Positions 19,240 to 28,514 of a DNA stretch of 64,000 bases are shown in pieces (within the stretch, counting starts at the first letter, position 1; each line of letters opens with the position of its first letter). The translations under genes and the position numbers were made by a program. Source of the DNA: Acidimicrobiaceae bacterium (GTDB taxonomy: Bacteria > Actinomycetota > Acidimicrobiia > Acidimicrobiales > Poriferisodalaceae). The DNA is taken from positions 62,001 to 126,000 of the forward strand of contig CAJJCB010000022.1 of assembly GCA_905182565.1 (NCBI GenBank), written 5' to 3'. Below the pieces are notes generated by a model. The model had not been told where the DNA came from. It did no database searches and worked only from the letters and a program-made list of their open reading frames with translations.

Positions 19240-19848
19240 ATGGCACGAACTACTTTCTTGGTCGATGACCTAAATCCAACAGAACGATACAAATTGACTA
19301 CAGGGCTGATTATTCCGAGGCCTATTGGATGGATAGGAACTAAAAGCAACGATGGAGTCAACAATCTCGCTCCATACTCTTTCTTTAATGCCGTTGCTTC
19401 GAACCCTCCGGTTCTTATTTTTTCAACTGGAGTTATAGATAACCAAATAAAAGACAGTCTTGCTAACATCCGAGAATCGGGAGTATTCACAGCAAACCTG
19501 GTTGATCATGATCTATCTGTAGCCATGAACAAAACAGCAGAAAATCTTAGCCCTGAAATTGATGAGTTTACTATCGCTGGTTTGACCGCAAATTCATTTG
19601 GGTCAGTTGATGCACCCGGAGTACTTGAAGCTAAAGCTGTACTCGAGTGCCGTGCTATACGCGAAGTTCTACTTGGGGAAGGAGCGACTCGACATGTTGT
19701 TACTTTTGGTGAAGTTATAGCCTTCCACATTGACGAAAAAATACTTGATGGAACCAAGGTAAACGCACAGGAATTAGATGCATTAGGGCGTCTTTCAGGT
19801 TCGGAGTATGCAACAACCAGAGACCACTTTAATTTAGATCGTCCCTAA
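19240..19848 (+). CDS. Flavin reductase-like (FMN-binding) protein
   Basis: A 202-residue protein of the flavin-reductase-like FMN-binding split-barrel family. PRPIGWIGT, NLAPYSFFNAVASNPP and the N-terminal TERYKLTTGLI are typical. Some relatives supply reduced FMN to monooxygenases, so it may serve a flavin-dependent LLM enzyme nearby. ATG at 19240 is favoured over TTG at 19234. It converges on the CoA-transferase at 19866. Confidence 0.85.
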   Translation: MARTTFLVDDLNPTERYKLTTGLIIPRPIGWIGTKSNDGVNNLAPYSFFNAVASNPPVLIFSTGVIDNQIKDSLANIRESGVFTANLVDHDLSVAMNKTAENLSPEIDEFTIAGLTANSFGSVDAPGVLEAKAVLECRAIREVLLGEGATRHVVTFGEVIAFHIDEKILDGTKVNAQELDALGRLSGSEYATTRDHFNLDRP

Positions 19849-19865
19849 CACATAACAGCCATTAG

Positions 19866-22313
19866 CTATTGAGCTGAGCCATCCGGCATTAAATAGTCTT
19901 CGCTAATATGGCCGTCTAGTTCCATTGCCAAATATTCGTCTTCAGTCATGCCTAGTAAGTTTTGATAAATATCCTTGTTGCTTCCACCAAGCACTGGCAA
20001 CGGACCATAGGCCATATCTGGCCCATCCCATCTCCAAACGTGAGTTGGGTAGTCATGCGTACCTGTATCTAAGTTTCCGTTTGGAGCGAACATGCCTCGA
20101 GCACGCAAATGAGAGTCAGCAAGTGCTTCTAGTTCGTTTAGAACCGGCGCGGCAGGTATCCCATATGACTGGAGTTTATGAAATAGGTCAGCTGCTTCCC
20201 GGGTTTCTACCCAAGCCCCGATTCTCTCGTCAAGCTCATCATGACGTTTCTGGCGACCTTCTACTGACTCTAACTCTTTGTCATTCGCCAAATCCGAGGT
20301 TTCCATAAGGGCGCACAAAGACTGCCATTGTTTATCTGTCGTGATTGAAAGAGCTATCCACTTGTCTGCACCTTCACACTGGTAGCACCCTTGAGGAGCG
20401 TGCACACGATGACGGTTGCCAATGGGTTCATGTTGGTTACCAGTTCGCGCTGCATCTATCAAAAACTCACCAATGTGATTAAGCATGTTTTCACACTGGG
20501 AAAGTTCGATCATTTCCCCTACCCCCGTTTTGTCACGTTTTCTTAGAGCTAGGAGGGTAGCCAAAACGCCGGCAGACCCTGAGGCTGCGTCCATATGGTA
20601 AACGCCATCATTTTCACTCAAGTCAGAATCCCCATAACCGCGGATAGATCCCAATCCGCAAAGCGCCTCAAAGTTAACTCCGAATCCTAAATAGTCTCGA
20701 TAGGGACCTTCTAGTCCCACTGCCGGCATACGAACGAGTATGAGACGAGGGTTAACTGCCCGTATCTCCTCCCATCCGATTCCTAAATGATCAAGTAAAT
20801 CGACGGAATTATTCTCAATCATTACATCGCATTTTTGAACAAGTTTGAAAAACGCTTTTCGTCCCAAGTCTTTCCGCAGATCAATAGTGATGCTTCTCTT
20901 ATTCCGTGCATGAGCGTTGAACAGTCCAACTCTGTTCCATGGCCTCTTACCTGGATCAGCATCTGGGTAGCCTCCGAAAATTCCACCAACATCTTTTATT
21001 ATCTCGGCAGGCGGACGAGGTAGCAGTCCACGAGTTACAGTCGGAAATATCCAAGGATTATCTACCCTAATAACATCAGCTCCAAGGTCACCAAGGATCT
21101 GTGTTACATAGGGCCCCGACCATACAACTGTCATATCGAGCACTCTGATGTCTTGAAGCGGTAGCTCTTGCTCTGAAGTTTTCCTTAACTCTTTTTTTCG
21201 AGACGGCTCTTCTAACAATTCCGCCGTGTGTTGTCCCAATAATGGCGCGGGGCGCAGCGTCTTCCATCCATCTTTTATACGTATTGGAGCACCAGGTAGC
21301 AGGACTTGGCCTGCTACAGGATGTTTAGTAGTTTCAAAAAACCCTCGCTGTTTAAAATGCGGATCCTGTAACAAATCAATTGGCTTATTAACTGCCGTAA
21401 CAGGCCATGACTTAGCTTGCGCCTCTTCCATCGCCTGCTGTCGATTTTTCGTTAGCGTCCACATAACTAAACGAGTGTCGGCTAACTCTGGATGCTCTTC
21501 GTTAAACAACCACATCGGATCCGCAAATAATTCTTCCATTTCCGAATCTTCAATGGTCGCTAACATTCGAGGGATCCAATTTACAAGAGTGCTCACTTGT
21601 ACATAACCATCTAAAGCCGGCCGACAACCCATGGGAAATGGCGATACTCGGTACCCGCCTTCCCTTGCTACGTGCTCATTTCGATATGAAGCATAAACTA
21701 GATACGCGGCTCTGCGATCAATTGATGTTATTTGGGTTTCTATGTTACTTAGATCAACATGAACCCCTTGACCTGACTTCTCTGCGATGGTCAACGCGCC
21801 CAGAGCAGAAACAGCTGCCATGGAGCCACACTGATACTGGCCAAGGTCTCCGCCCATTTTTAGAGGGGCACGAGTTGGGTCACCACTCGCAGACATAGGG
21901 CCCCCATAGGCATAATGAATAATTTCTTCGCCCACGTATTGAGCCAATGGACCCGTGAGGCCGAAAGAAGTAACACTTACCACTACCAGTGATGGGTATT
22001 TCTTTCGAAGTTCGGTTGGATCTGGGCTTGGTTCAGACTGAATAACTATGTCTGCTCCAGCAATTAGCTTCATCACGTGTTCGTCCGTTGAGGTACCAAT
22101 CACAGACCGTTTATTAGTGTTTAAGTGCAAGTGCAGGGCGCCACTTTCGATGTTTTCCACACCATTCCACGGGCCAAGATAACGTGCTCTATCCCCTTCG
22201 GGAGGTTCAACTTTTATTACGTCAGCTCCGTACCCAGCAAGAAGTTTCCCCGCATATGGGCCCGCTATACCTTGCGCTAGCTCTATTACTCGAATTCCCT
22301 CAAGCGGTTGCAT
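19866..22313 (-). CDS. Tandem family III CoA-transferase (CaiB/BaiF, two units)
   Basis: The third double-unit CoA-transferase (815 aa), with units at about 1-375 and 385-800. The second unit keeps an Asp in YHMDAASGSAGVLA; at the matching place the first unit reads GQYQCGSMAA, with Gln where Asp is expected, although an Asp lies three residues earlier. The first unit begins LEGIRVIELAQGIAGPYAGK, a textbook family start. It lies 11 bases downstream of an LLM oxidoreductase gene on the same strand, so the two are probably one operon. Confidence 0.9.
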   Translation of the reverse strand: MQPLEGIRVIELAQGIAGPYAGKLLAGYGADVIKVEPPEGDRARYLGPWNGVENIESGALHLHLNTNKRSVIGTSTDEHVMKLIAGADIVIQSEPSPDPTELRKKYPSLVVVSVTSFGLTGPLAQYVGEEIIHYAYGGPMSASGDPTRAPLKMGGDLGQYQCGSMAAVSALGALTIAEKSGQGVHVDLSNIETQITSIDRRAAYLVYASYRNEHVAREGGYRVSPFPMGCRPALDGYVQVSTLVNWIPRMLATIEDSEMEELFADPMWLFNEEHPELADTRLVMWTLTKNRQQAMEEAQAKSWPVTAVNKPIDLLQDPHFKQRGFFETTKHPVAGQVLLPGAPIRIKDGWKTLRPAPLLGQHTAELLEEPSRKKELRKTSEQELPLQDIRVLDMTVVWSGPYVTQILGDLGADVIRVDNPWIFPTVTRGLLPRPPAEIIKDVGGIFGGYPDADPGKRPWNRVGLFNAHARNKRSITIDLRKDLGRKAFFKLVQKCDVMIENNSVDLLDHLGIGWEEIRAVNPRLILVRMPAVGLEGPYRDYLGFGVNFEALCGLGSIRGYGDSDLSENDGVYHMDAASGSAGVLATLLALRKRDKTGVGEMIELSQCENMLNHIGEFLIDAARTGNQHEPIGNRHRVHAPQGCYQCEGADKWIALSITTDKQWQSLCALMETSDLANDKELESVEGRQKRHDELDERIGAWVETREAADLFHKLQSYGIPAAPVLNELEALADSHLRARGMFAPNGNLDTGTHDYPTHVWRWDGPDMAYGPLPVLGGSNKDIYQNLLGMTEDEYLAMELDGHISEDYLMPDGSAQ

Positions 22314-22324
22314 AATTACTCCGG

Positions 22325-23179
22325 TCAGCTCAACAAACTTCCATGAATATGCTCGATAAACGCAAGGCTCTCATCAACATTTTTGGCGCCAGAAAGTAAA
22401 ACTAGACGATCGACTCCTAGTTCACTGAAAGCTTCGATCATTTCTAAACCTGGTCGCATTCTTGGTGTCACTGTAATTTCTAAGTTTCCGAGCTCCTCAG
22501 GCCTGGAGTAGCGATTAGCCGCCTCAGCTAGCCCTTCTATGTTTTGTTTTGTCTGTTCAGCGTTAAGGGCAAATCCATACCAACCATGACTGTGCGTTAC
22601 AGATCTCCGCCACGCAGGTTTGGAATGGCCTCCCATGACAACCGGTGGACCCAATTTTTGGTGGGGTCGTGGGTTTGCTTTTACATTAGAAAATGAGACG
22701 AACTTTCCGCTATAGGAGGGTTCGGCGTCATTCCAGATAGATCTCATTGCTTCGATGTACTCGACACTCCGGGGGCCTCTGTCCTCCATTGAAATTCCTA
22801 AAGCATCAAACTCAGGCCCTAGATAGCCGACACCTACTCCAAACATAAGACGGCCTGCAGAGAGCACATCCAGGCTCGCCAACTCTTTTGCAAGCACTAG
22901 AGGGTTCCTTTGCGGCAATATTATTATTCCTGTCCCAAGTTTTATTGTCTTCGTCACAGCCGAAATATACGCAAGGGCAACGGTTGGGTCTAATAATTTT
23001 GCCTCGGGCGGAAGCGGTGAAGGTGCAACCTGAGGGTCTGGCAAAACTACATGCTCAGCTGTCCAAACTGATTCAAAACCTGCTTCCTCAGCAGCTACAG
23101 CAACCTTCGCCATATTTTCTGGATCTGCAAGGTGGTCTGTGTTTATCGAGAACAAACCAATTTTAATATTTGTCGTCAT
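22325..23179 (-). CDS. LLM-class (F420-type) oxidoreductase
   Basis: A 284-residue luciferase-fold protein. Hallmarks are GFESVWTAEHVVLPD near residue 34, LDVLSAGRLMFGVGVGYLG near 104 and KLGPPVVMGGHSKPAWRR near 177. It is the TIGR03619-like type common in F420-producing actinobacteria. It is the first gene of an operon with the tandem CoA-transferase at 19866 and is divergent from 23263. Confidence 0.88.
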   Translation of the reverse strand: MTTNIKIGLFSINTDHLADPENMAKVAVAAEEAGFESVWTAEHVVLPDPQVAPSPLPPEAKLLDPTVALAYISAVTKTIKLGTGIIILPQRNPLVLAKELASLDVLSAGRLMFGVGVGYLGPEFDALGISMEDRGPRSVEYIEAMRSIWNDAEPSYSGKFVSFSNVKANPRPHQKLGPPVVMGGHSKPAWRRSVTHSHGWYGFALNAEQTKQNIEGLAEAANRYSRPEELGNLEITVTPRMRPGLEMIEAFSELGVDRLVLLSGAKNVDESLAFIEHIHGSLLS

Positions 23180-23262
23180 AGCTATAACCGTAGGCGACCG
23201 TGCATCTGATCGCTGTCTGTGGCAACCTAAGTATCTCTCAGAACCAACAAAGAAGAATTTCT

Positions 23263-23991
23263 ATGGCACCGATTCAACTCATTAATGAAGCATCACCAAT
23301 TATTGCGGGCATTGGAGGGGCTTTCTATTTTGATGAAGCAACCATTAGCCGCGGGAAGGCTTTGGGCCTAGATGGTTTTCGTTTCTACATGTTAGGTAGA
23401 TGTGGCGTGCTCGGCGATGTCGAGGCTGACGTAGTTGAAAGTGCTATGGGATATTTCAGCAAAGCTACTGTTCAAAAAATTTGGAATTCAGCAAAAGACA
23501 TTCTTCCACCCCGGGATGCAGGCCACGAATATATGCTGTGCAACCAAAATTTTGGCGTCGCGAAATTCTCCACCCTCTCTCACCTGAGTGAATATGTGGC
23601 GGCCGCCACGAAAATCATTGAGGCACAAGAGCGCTCATCCCTGGCATTATTTTCGGGGATCGCAGCAGAACCTGTTCCAAAGAATCCAGCTGCTGCCGCT
23701 ATGCAGGTTACGTCAGTACTCAGAGAGATGCGGGGCTCGATTCATCTTAGTGCGCTTTTTAGTTCTGGTATCACGGCAGAGATGGCGCATCGGGTCAAAA
23801 GGCCAAATGAAACTTCGTTCTTCGGTTGGGAGGATGGCCCAAATCCAACTGAGGATGACCGCTCCAACTGGGGAAAAGCTGAAGCGCTCACAAATGATTT
23901 ATTAATTCCTGCTTGGTCTACTGTTTCCGACAGCGAGGGTGATCTGATTCTCTCCACTGTGACAAAAATGCAAGCAATACTGGCAAACTAA
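23263..23991 (+). CDS. SalK-like (SCO6745 family) protein
   Basis: A 242-residue soluble helical protein that matches my memory of the SCO6745/SalK family, of unknown biochemistry, seen in actinobacteria. Helpful segments are GRCGVLGDVEADVVESAMGYF and GITAEMAHRVKRPNE. I chose the ATG at 23263 because AAGAAG precedes it and the 21 extra residues from 23200 look unlike protein. It is followed at 10 bases by two alpha/beta hydrolase genes, so it probably leads that operon. Confidence 0.75.
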   Translation: MAPIQLINEASPIIAGIGGAFYFDEATISRGKALGLDGFRFYMLGRCGVLGDVEADVVESAMGYFSKATVQKIWNSAKDILPPRDAGHEYMLCNQNFGVAKFSTLSHLSEYVAAATKIIEAQERSSLALFSGIAAEPVPKNPAAAAMQVTSVLREMRGSIHLSALFSSGITAEMAHRVKRPNETSFFGWEDGPNPTEDDRSNWGKAEALTNDLLIPAWSTVSDSEGDLILSTVTKMQAILAN

Positions 23992-24001
23992 CCACACAAT
24001 T

Positions 24002-24949
24002 ATGACCAGTGAACTCGACCAAGAAGTAATAATCGCGCGCAGTGATGTGCCAACAGCACATCGCCCCGATCGAATCCGGCGGCTAAATGTAGGTGGTGGG
24101 TTAGAAGTAGCGGTAAGTGAATGGGGTAACGAATCAGCCCAACCTCTTTTAATGGCTCACGGAGGTTTTGATTTCTCCGGCACCTTCGATGTTTTCGCAC
24201 CTTTGTTAGCTGAAGCTGGACTTCGAGTGATTTCTTGGGATCACAGAGGCCATGGCGACAGTGATCTTGCATGCCTATACAGTTTCGACGCGGATATTCG
24301 AGATGCCGCTTTGGTGCTTGACTCGATAGGCAGCAACGATTTGATACCAGTTCTCGGGCATAGCAAAGGAGGCGGCATCATGAATCAACTAGCAGATGCA
24401 TTACCTCATCGAATCAGCGCTGTAATTAACCTTGATGGGATACCAAATGAGCGGGGTTTTAGCCAAAAAATTGATCGTACAGATGTTGATGCCCTCAACC
24501 AAGAACTGTCCGGATATCTAGATCATCGAAGAAAAGCTTCAAACCTGGCTCGCAAACCAGACACTCTCACAGGACTGGCGCAGCGAAGGCAGACAATGAA
24601 CCCGAGGCTCGCTCCCGAGTGGCTCAGATATTTAGTCACAGTAGGTGCTCGTAAAGATTCTGACGGTTGGCGTTGGAAAATTGATCCAGCCTTACGTTTT
24701 GGCCCAACAGGAGCATGGAACCCTCAGTGGGCTATCCCTAAACTTCGCGGGCTTCAACTACCGTATCTCGGAATTATTGGCACTGTAGAAGAAGAAATGG
24801 GTTGGGGAACGAGCCCTGACGAAGCTCTGCCAATTTTACCAGCCGGGGCCGAATTCCATGCGTTGGCAGAAACCGGCCACTTTGTACACATTGAAAGACC
24901 TGCCGAAGTATCAGCAATCGTCCTTCGTTTCTTGGGAAAACTTTTATGA
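24002..24949 (+). CDS. Alpha/beta hydrolase
   Basis: A 315-residue alpha/beta hydrolase. The oxyanion region is MAHGGFDFSG, WDHRGHGDS follows, the nucleophile elbow is GHSKGGG and the C-terminal His is in ETGHFVHIERP. This is a Ser-type esterase/lipase-like triad. Its stop overlaps the start of the next gene by ATGA. The substrate is unknown; in context it could cleave an ester or C-C bond in a catabolic route. Confidence 0.85.
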   Translation: MTSELDQEVIIARSDVPTAHRPDRIRRLNVGGGLEVAVSEWGNESAQPLLMAHGGFDFSGTFDVFAPLLAEAGLRVISWDHRGHGDSDLACLYSFDADIRDAALVLDSIGSNDLIPVLGHSKGGGIMNQLADALPHRISAVINLDGIPNERGFSQKIDRTDVDALNQELSGYLDHRRKASNLARKPDTLTGLAQRRQTMNPRLAPEWLRYLVTVGARKDSDGWRWKIDPALRFGPTGAWNPQWAIPKLRGLQLPYLGIIGTVEEEMGWGTSPDEALPILPAGAEFHALAETGHFVHIERPAEVSAIVLRFLGKLL

Positions 24950-25599
24950 AAACCACATTTTTACGCCACGTAAAAATTGATCTGGCAGTTCACGAGCTTC
25001 AACAAGGCTCGGGATGTCCGTTGCTACTCTTACATGGCCTCGGCGAACGCACTCTCCCATCACCACCATCAGGCACGCAGCATTGGGCAGGACCAATAAT
25101 TGGTTTAGATTTCACTGGTCATGGTCAATCATCATTACCGGCCGGCGGGGGCTACACATGTGAAGCCCTTATGTCTGATGCAGATGCTGTGATCCACTCT
25201 TTCGGTGATGTGACAATCTTCGGACGAGGTCTCGGCGGTTACATCGGTTTACTACTTGCTGGATCAAGACCAAATCAGGTTCGAGGCTTAGTGATTGCCG
25301 ATGGTCCTGGGCTCGATGGCGGTGGGAGTAGCCCAAGTTCATCTAAAGTTTTCTCCGAACCTCCTGCACATATGAGCAATAAAACACCAGACCCATGGGC
25401 TCTGCTAGAGCTGAGTAGCGACACGAGGCCTGGAGACTATGCAACCGAGCACGTCGTTCAGTTCGCTCAGCTAAGTGGTCTCAAGCCTGCAATCGCTGTG
25501 GCGTCAATTGGTCGCCCTGAATGGCTCGAAAAGGCAATGTTAAATAACTCAGTAGTGACTCAAACCGATGTGGCTCGAGCTCTAGCCTTATTTCGATAA
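24946..25599 (+). CDS. Alpha/beta-hydrolase-fold protein lacking the nucleophile
   Basis: A 217-residue short alpha/beta-hydrolase homologue. The core LLLLHGLGERT and LDFTGHGQSS are intact, but the nucleophile elbow reads FGRGLGGYIG, so Gly occupies position 95 where Ser, Asp or Cys is expected. The C-terminus stops without a recognisable catalytic-His segment. It is co-translated with the preceding hydrolase (ATGA overlap). It is probably non-catalytic as a classical hydrolase and might partner its neighbour. Confidence 0.75.
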   Translation: MKTTFLRHVKIDLAVHELQQGSGCPLLLLHGLGERTLPSPPSGTQHWAGPIIGLDFTGHGQSSLPAGGGYTCEALMSDADAVIHSFGDVTIFGRGLGGYIGLLLAGSRPNQVRGLVIADGPGLDGGGSSPSSSKVFSEPPAHMSNKTPDPWALLELSSDTRPGDYATEHVVQFAQLSGLKPAIAVASIGRPEWLEKAMLNNSVVTQTDVARALALFR

Positions 25600-25656
25600 A
25601 TAATTTGCTAGACGTTATTTTTACAAAAATATTAAGCTCTAGGTAAGGTGTGAGAC

Positions 25657-26532
25657 ATGCCTAATAATTCTTTCTCCACTTCTCCTATAGCTAAATCATT
25701 TGCGACAGTCAATGGCAAAACAATGGCTTACCACGAAGTGGGTTCAGGCGACCCAATCATTTTTCTACATGGTAATCCGACCTCTTCATATCTATGGAGA
25801 AACATTATTCCACACCTTTCAGAACACGCTCGGTGCATCGCCCCAGATCTAATTGGTCACGGTGATTCAGACAAGCTTGATGACACCGGGCCCGGTTCAT
25901 ACCGCTTCGTTGAACATCGCGAATATCTCGATGGTTTGTTAGAACAGCTTGATCTAGGAGACAAAATTACTTTGGTCATCCATGACTGGGGCTCAGCGTT
26001 AGGATTTGATTGGGCTAACCGAAACAGAGAACGAGTTATTGGGTTGGCCTATATGGAAGCCATTGTCCGTCCAGTAACTTGGGATGAATTTCCTAAATCA
26101 GCTGTACCAGTATTTCAGGGCTTCAGGTCAGATGCGGGTGAAGCAATGGTCATCGAAAAAAATATTTTTGTTGAACGAGTGCTACCTGGATCAGTCATTA
26201 GAGAACTCCAAGATGTAGAAATGGAAGAATACCGTAGGCCTTTTGTTCAAAAAGCAGACCGCAGACCTACTCTCACCTGGCCACGGGAAATTCCTATCGA
26301 CCAGGAGCCAGCTGACGTCACTGCAATTGTTCAGTCTTACTCAGAATGGTTACAAACATCACAGGTAAAGAAACTATTCATTAACGCTGACCCAGGTTCA
26401 CTACTTACAGGTAGTCCCCGAGAATTTTGCCGCACCTTCCCTAACCAAACTGAAGTAACCGTCACCGGTAGCCATTTTATTCAAGAAGACAGCCCCGACG
26501 AAATTGGCGAAGCTATCGCCAATTGGCTTTAA
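25657..26532 (+). CDS. Haloalkane dehalogenase (subfamily II type)
   Basis: A 291-residue enzyme with the complete haloalkane dehalogenase set: HGNPTSSYLWRN supplies the halide-binding Asn (N40), VIHDWGSALGFDW supplies nucleophile D110 and Trp W111, AYMEAIVRP supplies the acid E134, and GSHFIQED supplies the His (about 273). The Asp-Glu-His arrangement with Asn-Trp halide pair is that of DhaA/LinB-type enzymes, which hydrolyse carbon-halogen bonds to alcohol and halide. AAGGTG lies about 10 bases before the ATG. Natural organohalogens are common in the sea, which would explain it. Confidence 0.9.
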   Translation: MPNNSFSTSPIAKSFATVNGKTMAYHEVGSGDPIIFLHGNPTSSYLWRNIIPHLSEHARCIAPDLIGHGDSDKLDDTGPGSYRFVEHREYLDGLLEQLDLGDKITLVIHDWGSALGFDWANRNRERVIGLAYMEAIVRPVTWDEFPKSAVPVFQGFRSDAGEAMVIEKNIFVERVLPGSVIRELQDVEMEEYRRPFVQKADRRPTLTWPREIPIDQEPADVTAIVQSYSEWLQTSQVKKLFINADPGSLLTGSPREFCRTFPNQTEVTVTGSHFIQEDSPDEIGEAIANWL

Positions 26533-26550
26533 AATATTCAAACAAAATAT

Positions 26551-27771
26551 TTACGAGGGAAGCGTGTCATACCCCGATGCGATTACCGCTACGAGCGCTA
26601 TCGCTCCTAACGATGCGCATCCAAGAAATGCTGACATTGGGCTATTGGAATAAACGGGCAGCCAAATTAAGGGGCCGATAGCGCTCCCAAGGAAGCGATG
26701 AGACAGCACAAAGGAGATTCCGCCGCCTCGGTTACCAGTTACCGCAACAGCAGCCAATGATTGAAAACTGGTTGCTATAAAACCCGCAGCCGCTCCCCCC
26801 ATCATCCACACGATGACTAATCCACTAGCAGTTGAAACCCATATCAACAAAAGTGCACTAAGCGAACTCAAAATTACAGCTACCACTCCAGCTCTTCGTG
26901 CACCAATTAGATCTATAAAGCGACCCCAAACTGGCCCAAATGCCGCGGCGGTGAGAGTGCCAGAGACCAAAACTAAGCCTGCAGCAGAACCCGACAAGCC
27001 GATATTATCTCTTGCTACTATCGATACCAGCACCCCAACACCAGCTGGACCCGCAGAAGTAGCTAATGCCATAAGTCCCAGCGCGAGCATCCGACCACTC
27101 AGTAGCCTTCGGATGCTAACTAAATTAGTGTTCACACTTTCTTCTACTTGTCTTAGCAACAAAAAGACCAAAAGTATTGCTGACATAATCGATATTGCGA
27201 TGAACGCCCATCGCCAATTTCCATCGGCCGAGATACCACCGATTAACAGACCTAGCACTCCACCAAGCGCCTGAAAAGCCGCATAGCTACCCATAGACCG
27301 ACCAAGCCTCTCGGGTTCAGTGGCATCTACTAGGCTCGCTAGGAGTAAAGGAGTCATAAAGGCATTTGCGGTTCCTTGCATTGCCCGACCCGCAAAAAAC
27401 CAACCTAAATTCGGCGACGCAACACAAACCAAAGCTGCTAATGCATAAGTAAAAAATGCTGTCTGCACACACTTTGAGCGGCCCCAACGCTCACCTATGC
27501 TCCCAGAAACCAACAACAATAATGCATAGGGAAAAAAGTACGCACCTAATCCCCATCCCATAGTCGCAGTAGTGGTTTCGAAAGTAGTTCTTAATTCCGG
27601 AATCATCGGAATTAAGACAGTGCCCCCGAATGGCCCCATCATTCCACCTAGATACAGCGGAATTCGTTGGTTACCTAATAAATGAACTCGTCGAGCAAAC
27701 ATGCAGACAAGACGGTATCCCTTCGGACACCGATCATGCTCCCACAACCCTACTAAGCGCCTCCAAACCAT
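26551..27771 (-). CDS. MFS transporter
   Basis: A major facilitator protein with about 12 helices. The loop motif GSIGERWGRSK and the second-half GRFIDLIGARR mark the two halves; it looks like the DHA-type drug/metabolite exporter group. The frame opens at 27771, but an internal Met at about 27702 (MFARRVHLLGNQRIP) gives a more usual N-terminus. It converges with the dehalogenase gene, with only 18 bases between stops. Confidence 0.82.
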   Translation of the reverse strand: MVWRRLVGLWEHDRCPKGYRLVCMFARRVHLLGNQRIPLYLGGMMGPFGGTVLIPMIPELRTTFETTTATMGWGLGAYFFPYALLLLVSGSIGERWGRSKCVQTAFFTYALAALVCVASPNLGWFFAGRAMQGTANAFMTPLLLASLVDATEPERLGRSMGSYAAFQALGGVLGLLIGGISADGNWRWAFIAISIMSAILLVFLLLRQVEESVNTNLVSIRRLLSGRMLALGLMALATSAGPAGVGVLVSIVARDNIGLSGSAAGLVLVSGTLTAAAFGPVWGRFIDLIGARRAGVVAVILSSLSALLLIWVSTASGLVIVWMMGGAAAGFIATSFQSLAAVAVTGNRGGGISFVLSHRFLGSAIGPLIWLPVYSNSPMSAFLGCASLGAIALVAVIASGYDTLPS

Positions 27772-27806
27772 GATTTTGACGTATCAAGTTCTTTTGGTTT
27801 GAAATT

Positions 27807-28358
27807 TTATTTAGCCTTCTCTTCAACCTTGTGGAGTTCACCAGTTCTAATATCATAGACAAAACCGTGCATATAACTGTGATCTACAAATGGCGTAACA
27901 ATAAGCCGTTGCATAGATTGCCTGGTATCTAAGTAAGGATCGACAAAAGGTTCTAACGACCACCGAGGTTTGATTCCAAGCTCATCTTCTAACTCAGCTT
28001 TAAATTTATCTTCACTGACCATCTGAAGGCCACAATCTGTGTGATGCAAAAGAACTATTTCTCGGGTTCCCATGAAACGTTGAGACAGACAAACTGAGCG
28101 AATTACATCATCTGTTATGACTCCACCCGCATTTCTGATTATGTGTGCTTCACCGATCTCTAGTCCAAGTAGTTTAAAAATATCCATGCGCGAGTCCATG
28201 CAAGCCACAACCACGAGGTTCATAGTTGGCGCTACCTGCAAACCACTGTCATCAAAAGATTTAGCGAACTCATTGTTGTTACGAATTAGATCATCAATGT
28301 TTTCAGAGAAATTATTAGAGACCACAAATAGCGAACTTAGCGACCTATTGAGGTTCAT
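27807..28358 (-). CDS. Beta-class carbonic anhydrase
   Basis: A 183-residue beta-carbonic anhydrase. The zinc ligands are C53 in ACMDSR, H106 and C109 in HHTDC; D55 and R57 form the Asp-Arg dyad. It interconverts CO2 and bicarbonate in the cytoplasm. AGGTGG precedes the ATG closely. It is divergent from the LLM gene at 28515. Confidence 0.93.
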   Translation of the reverse strand: MNLNRSLSSLFVVSNNFSENIDDLIRNNNEFAKSFDDSGLQVAPTMNLVVVACMDSRMDIFKLLGLEIGEAHIIRNAGGVITDDVIRSVCLSQRFMGTREIVLLHHTDCGLQMVSEDKFKAELEDELGIKPRWSLEPFVDPYLDTRQSMQRLIVTPFVDHSYMHGFVYDIRTGELHKVEEKAK

Positions 28359-28514
28359 CCACCTAGATGGGACTTAATAACGCTTTTATCGGATATTCTC
28401 TTACCCTCAACTTGTATACCGCTTAAAATTACTTAGTGCTTCAAACCAGCTAAGCGCCAGTGAGTAGGCTCCCACTAGTGACTTATACTTAACGCGAAGA
28501 CGCTGGGAGATATC

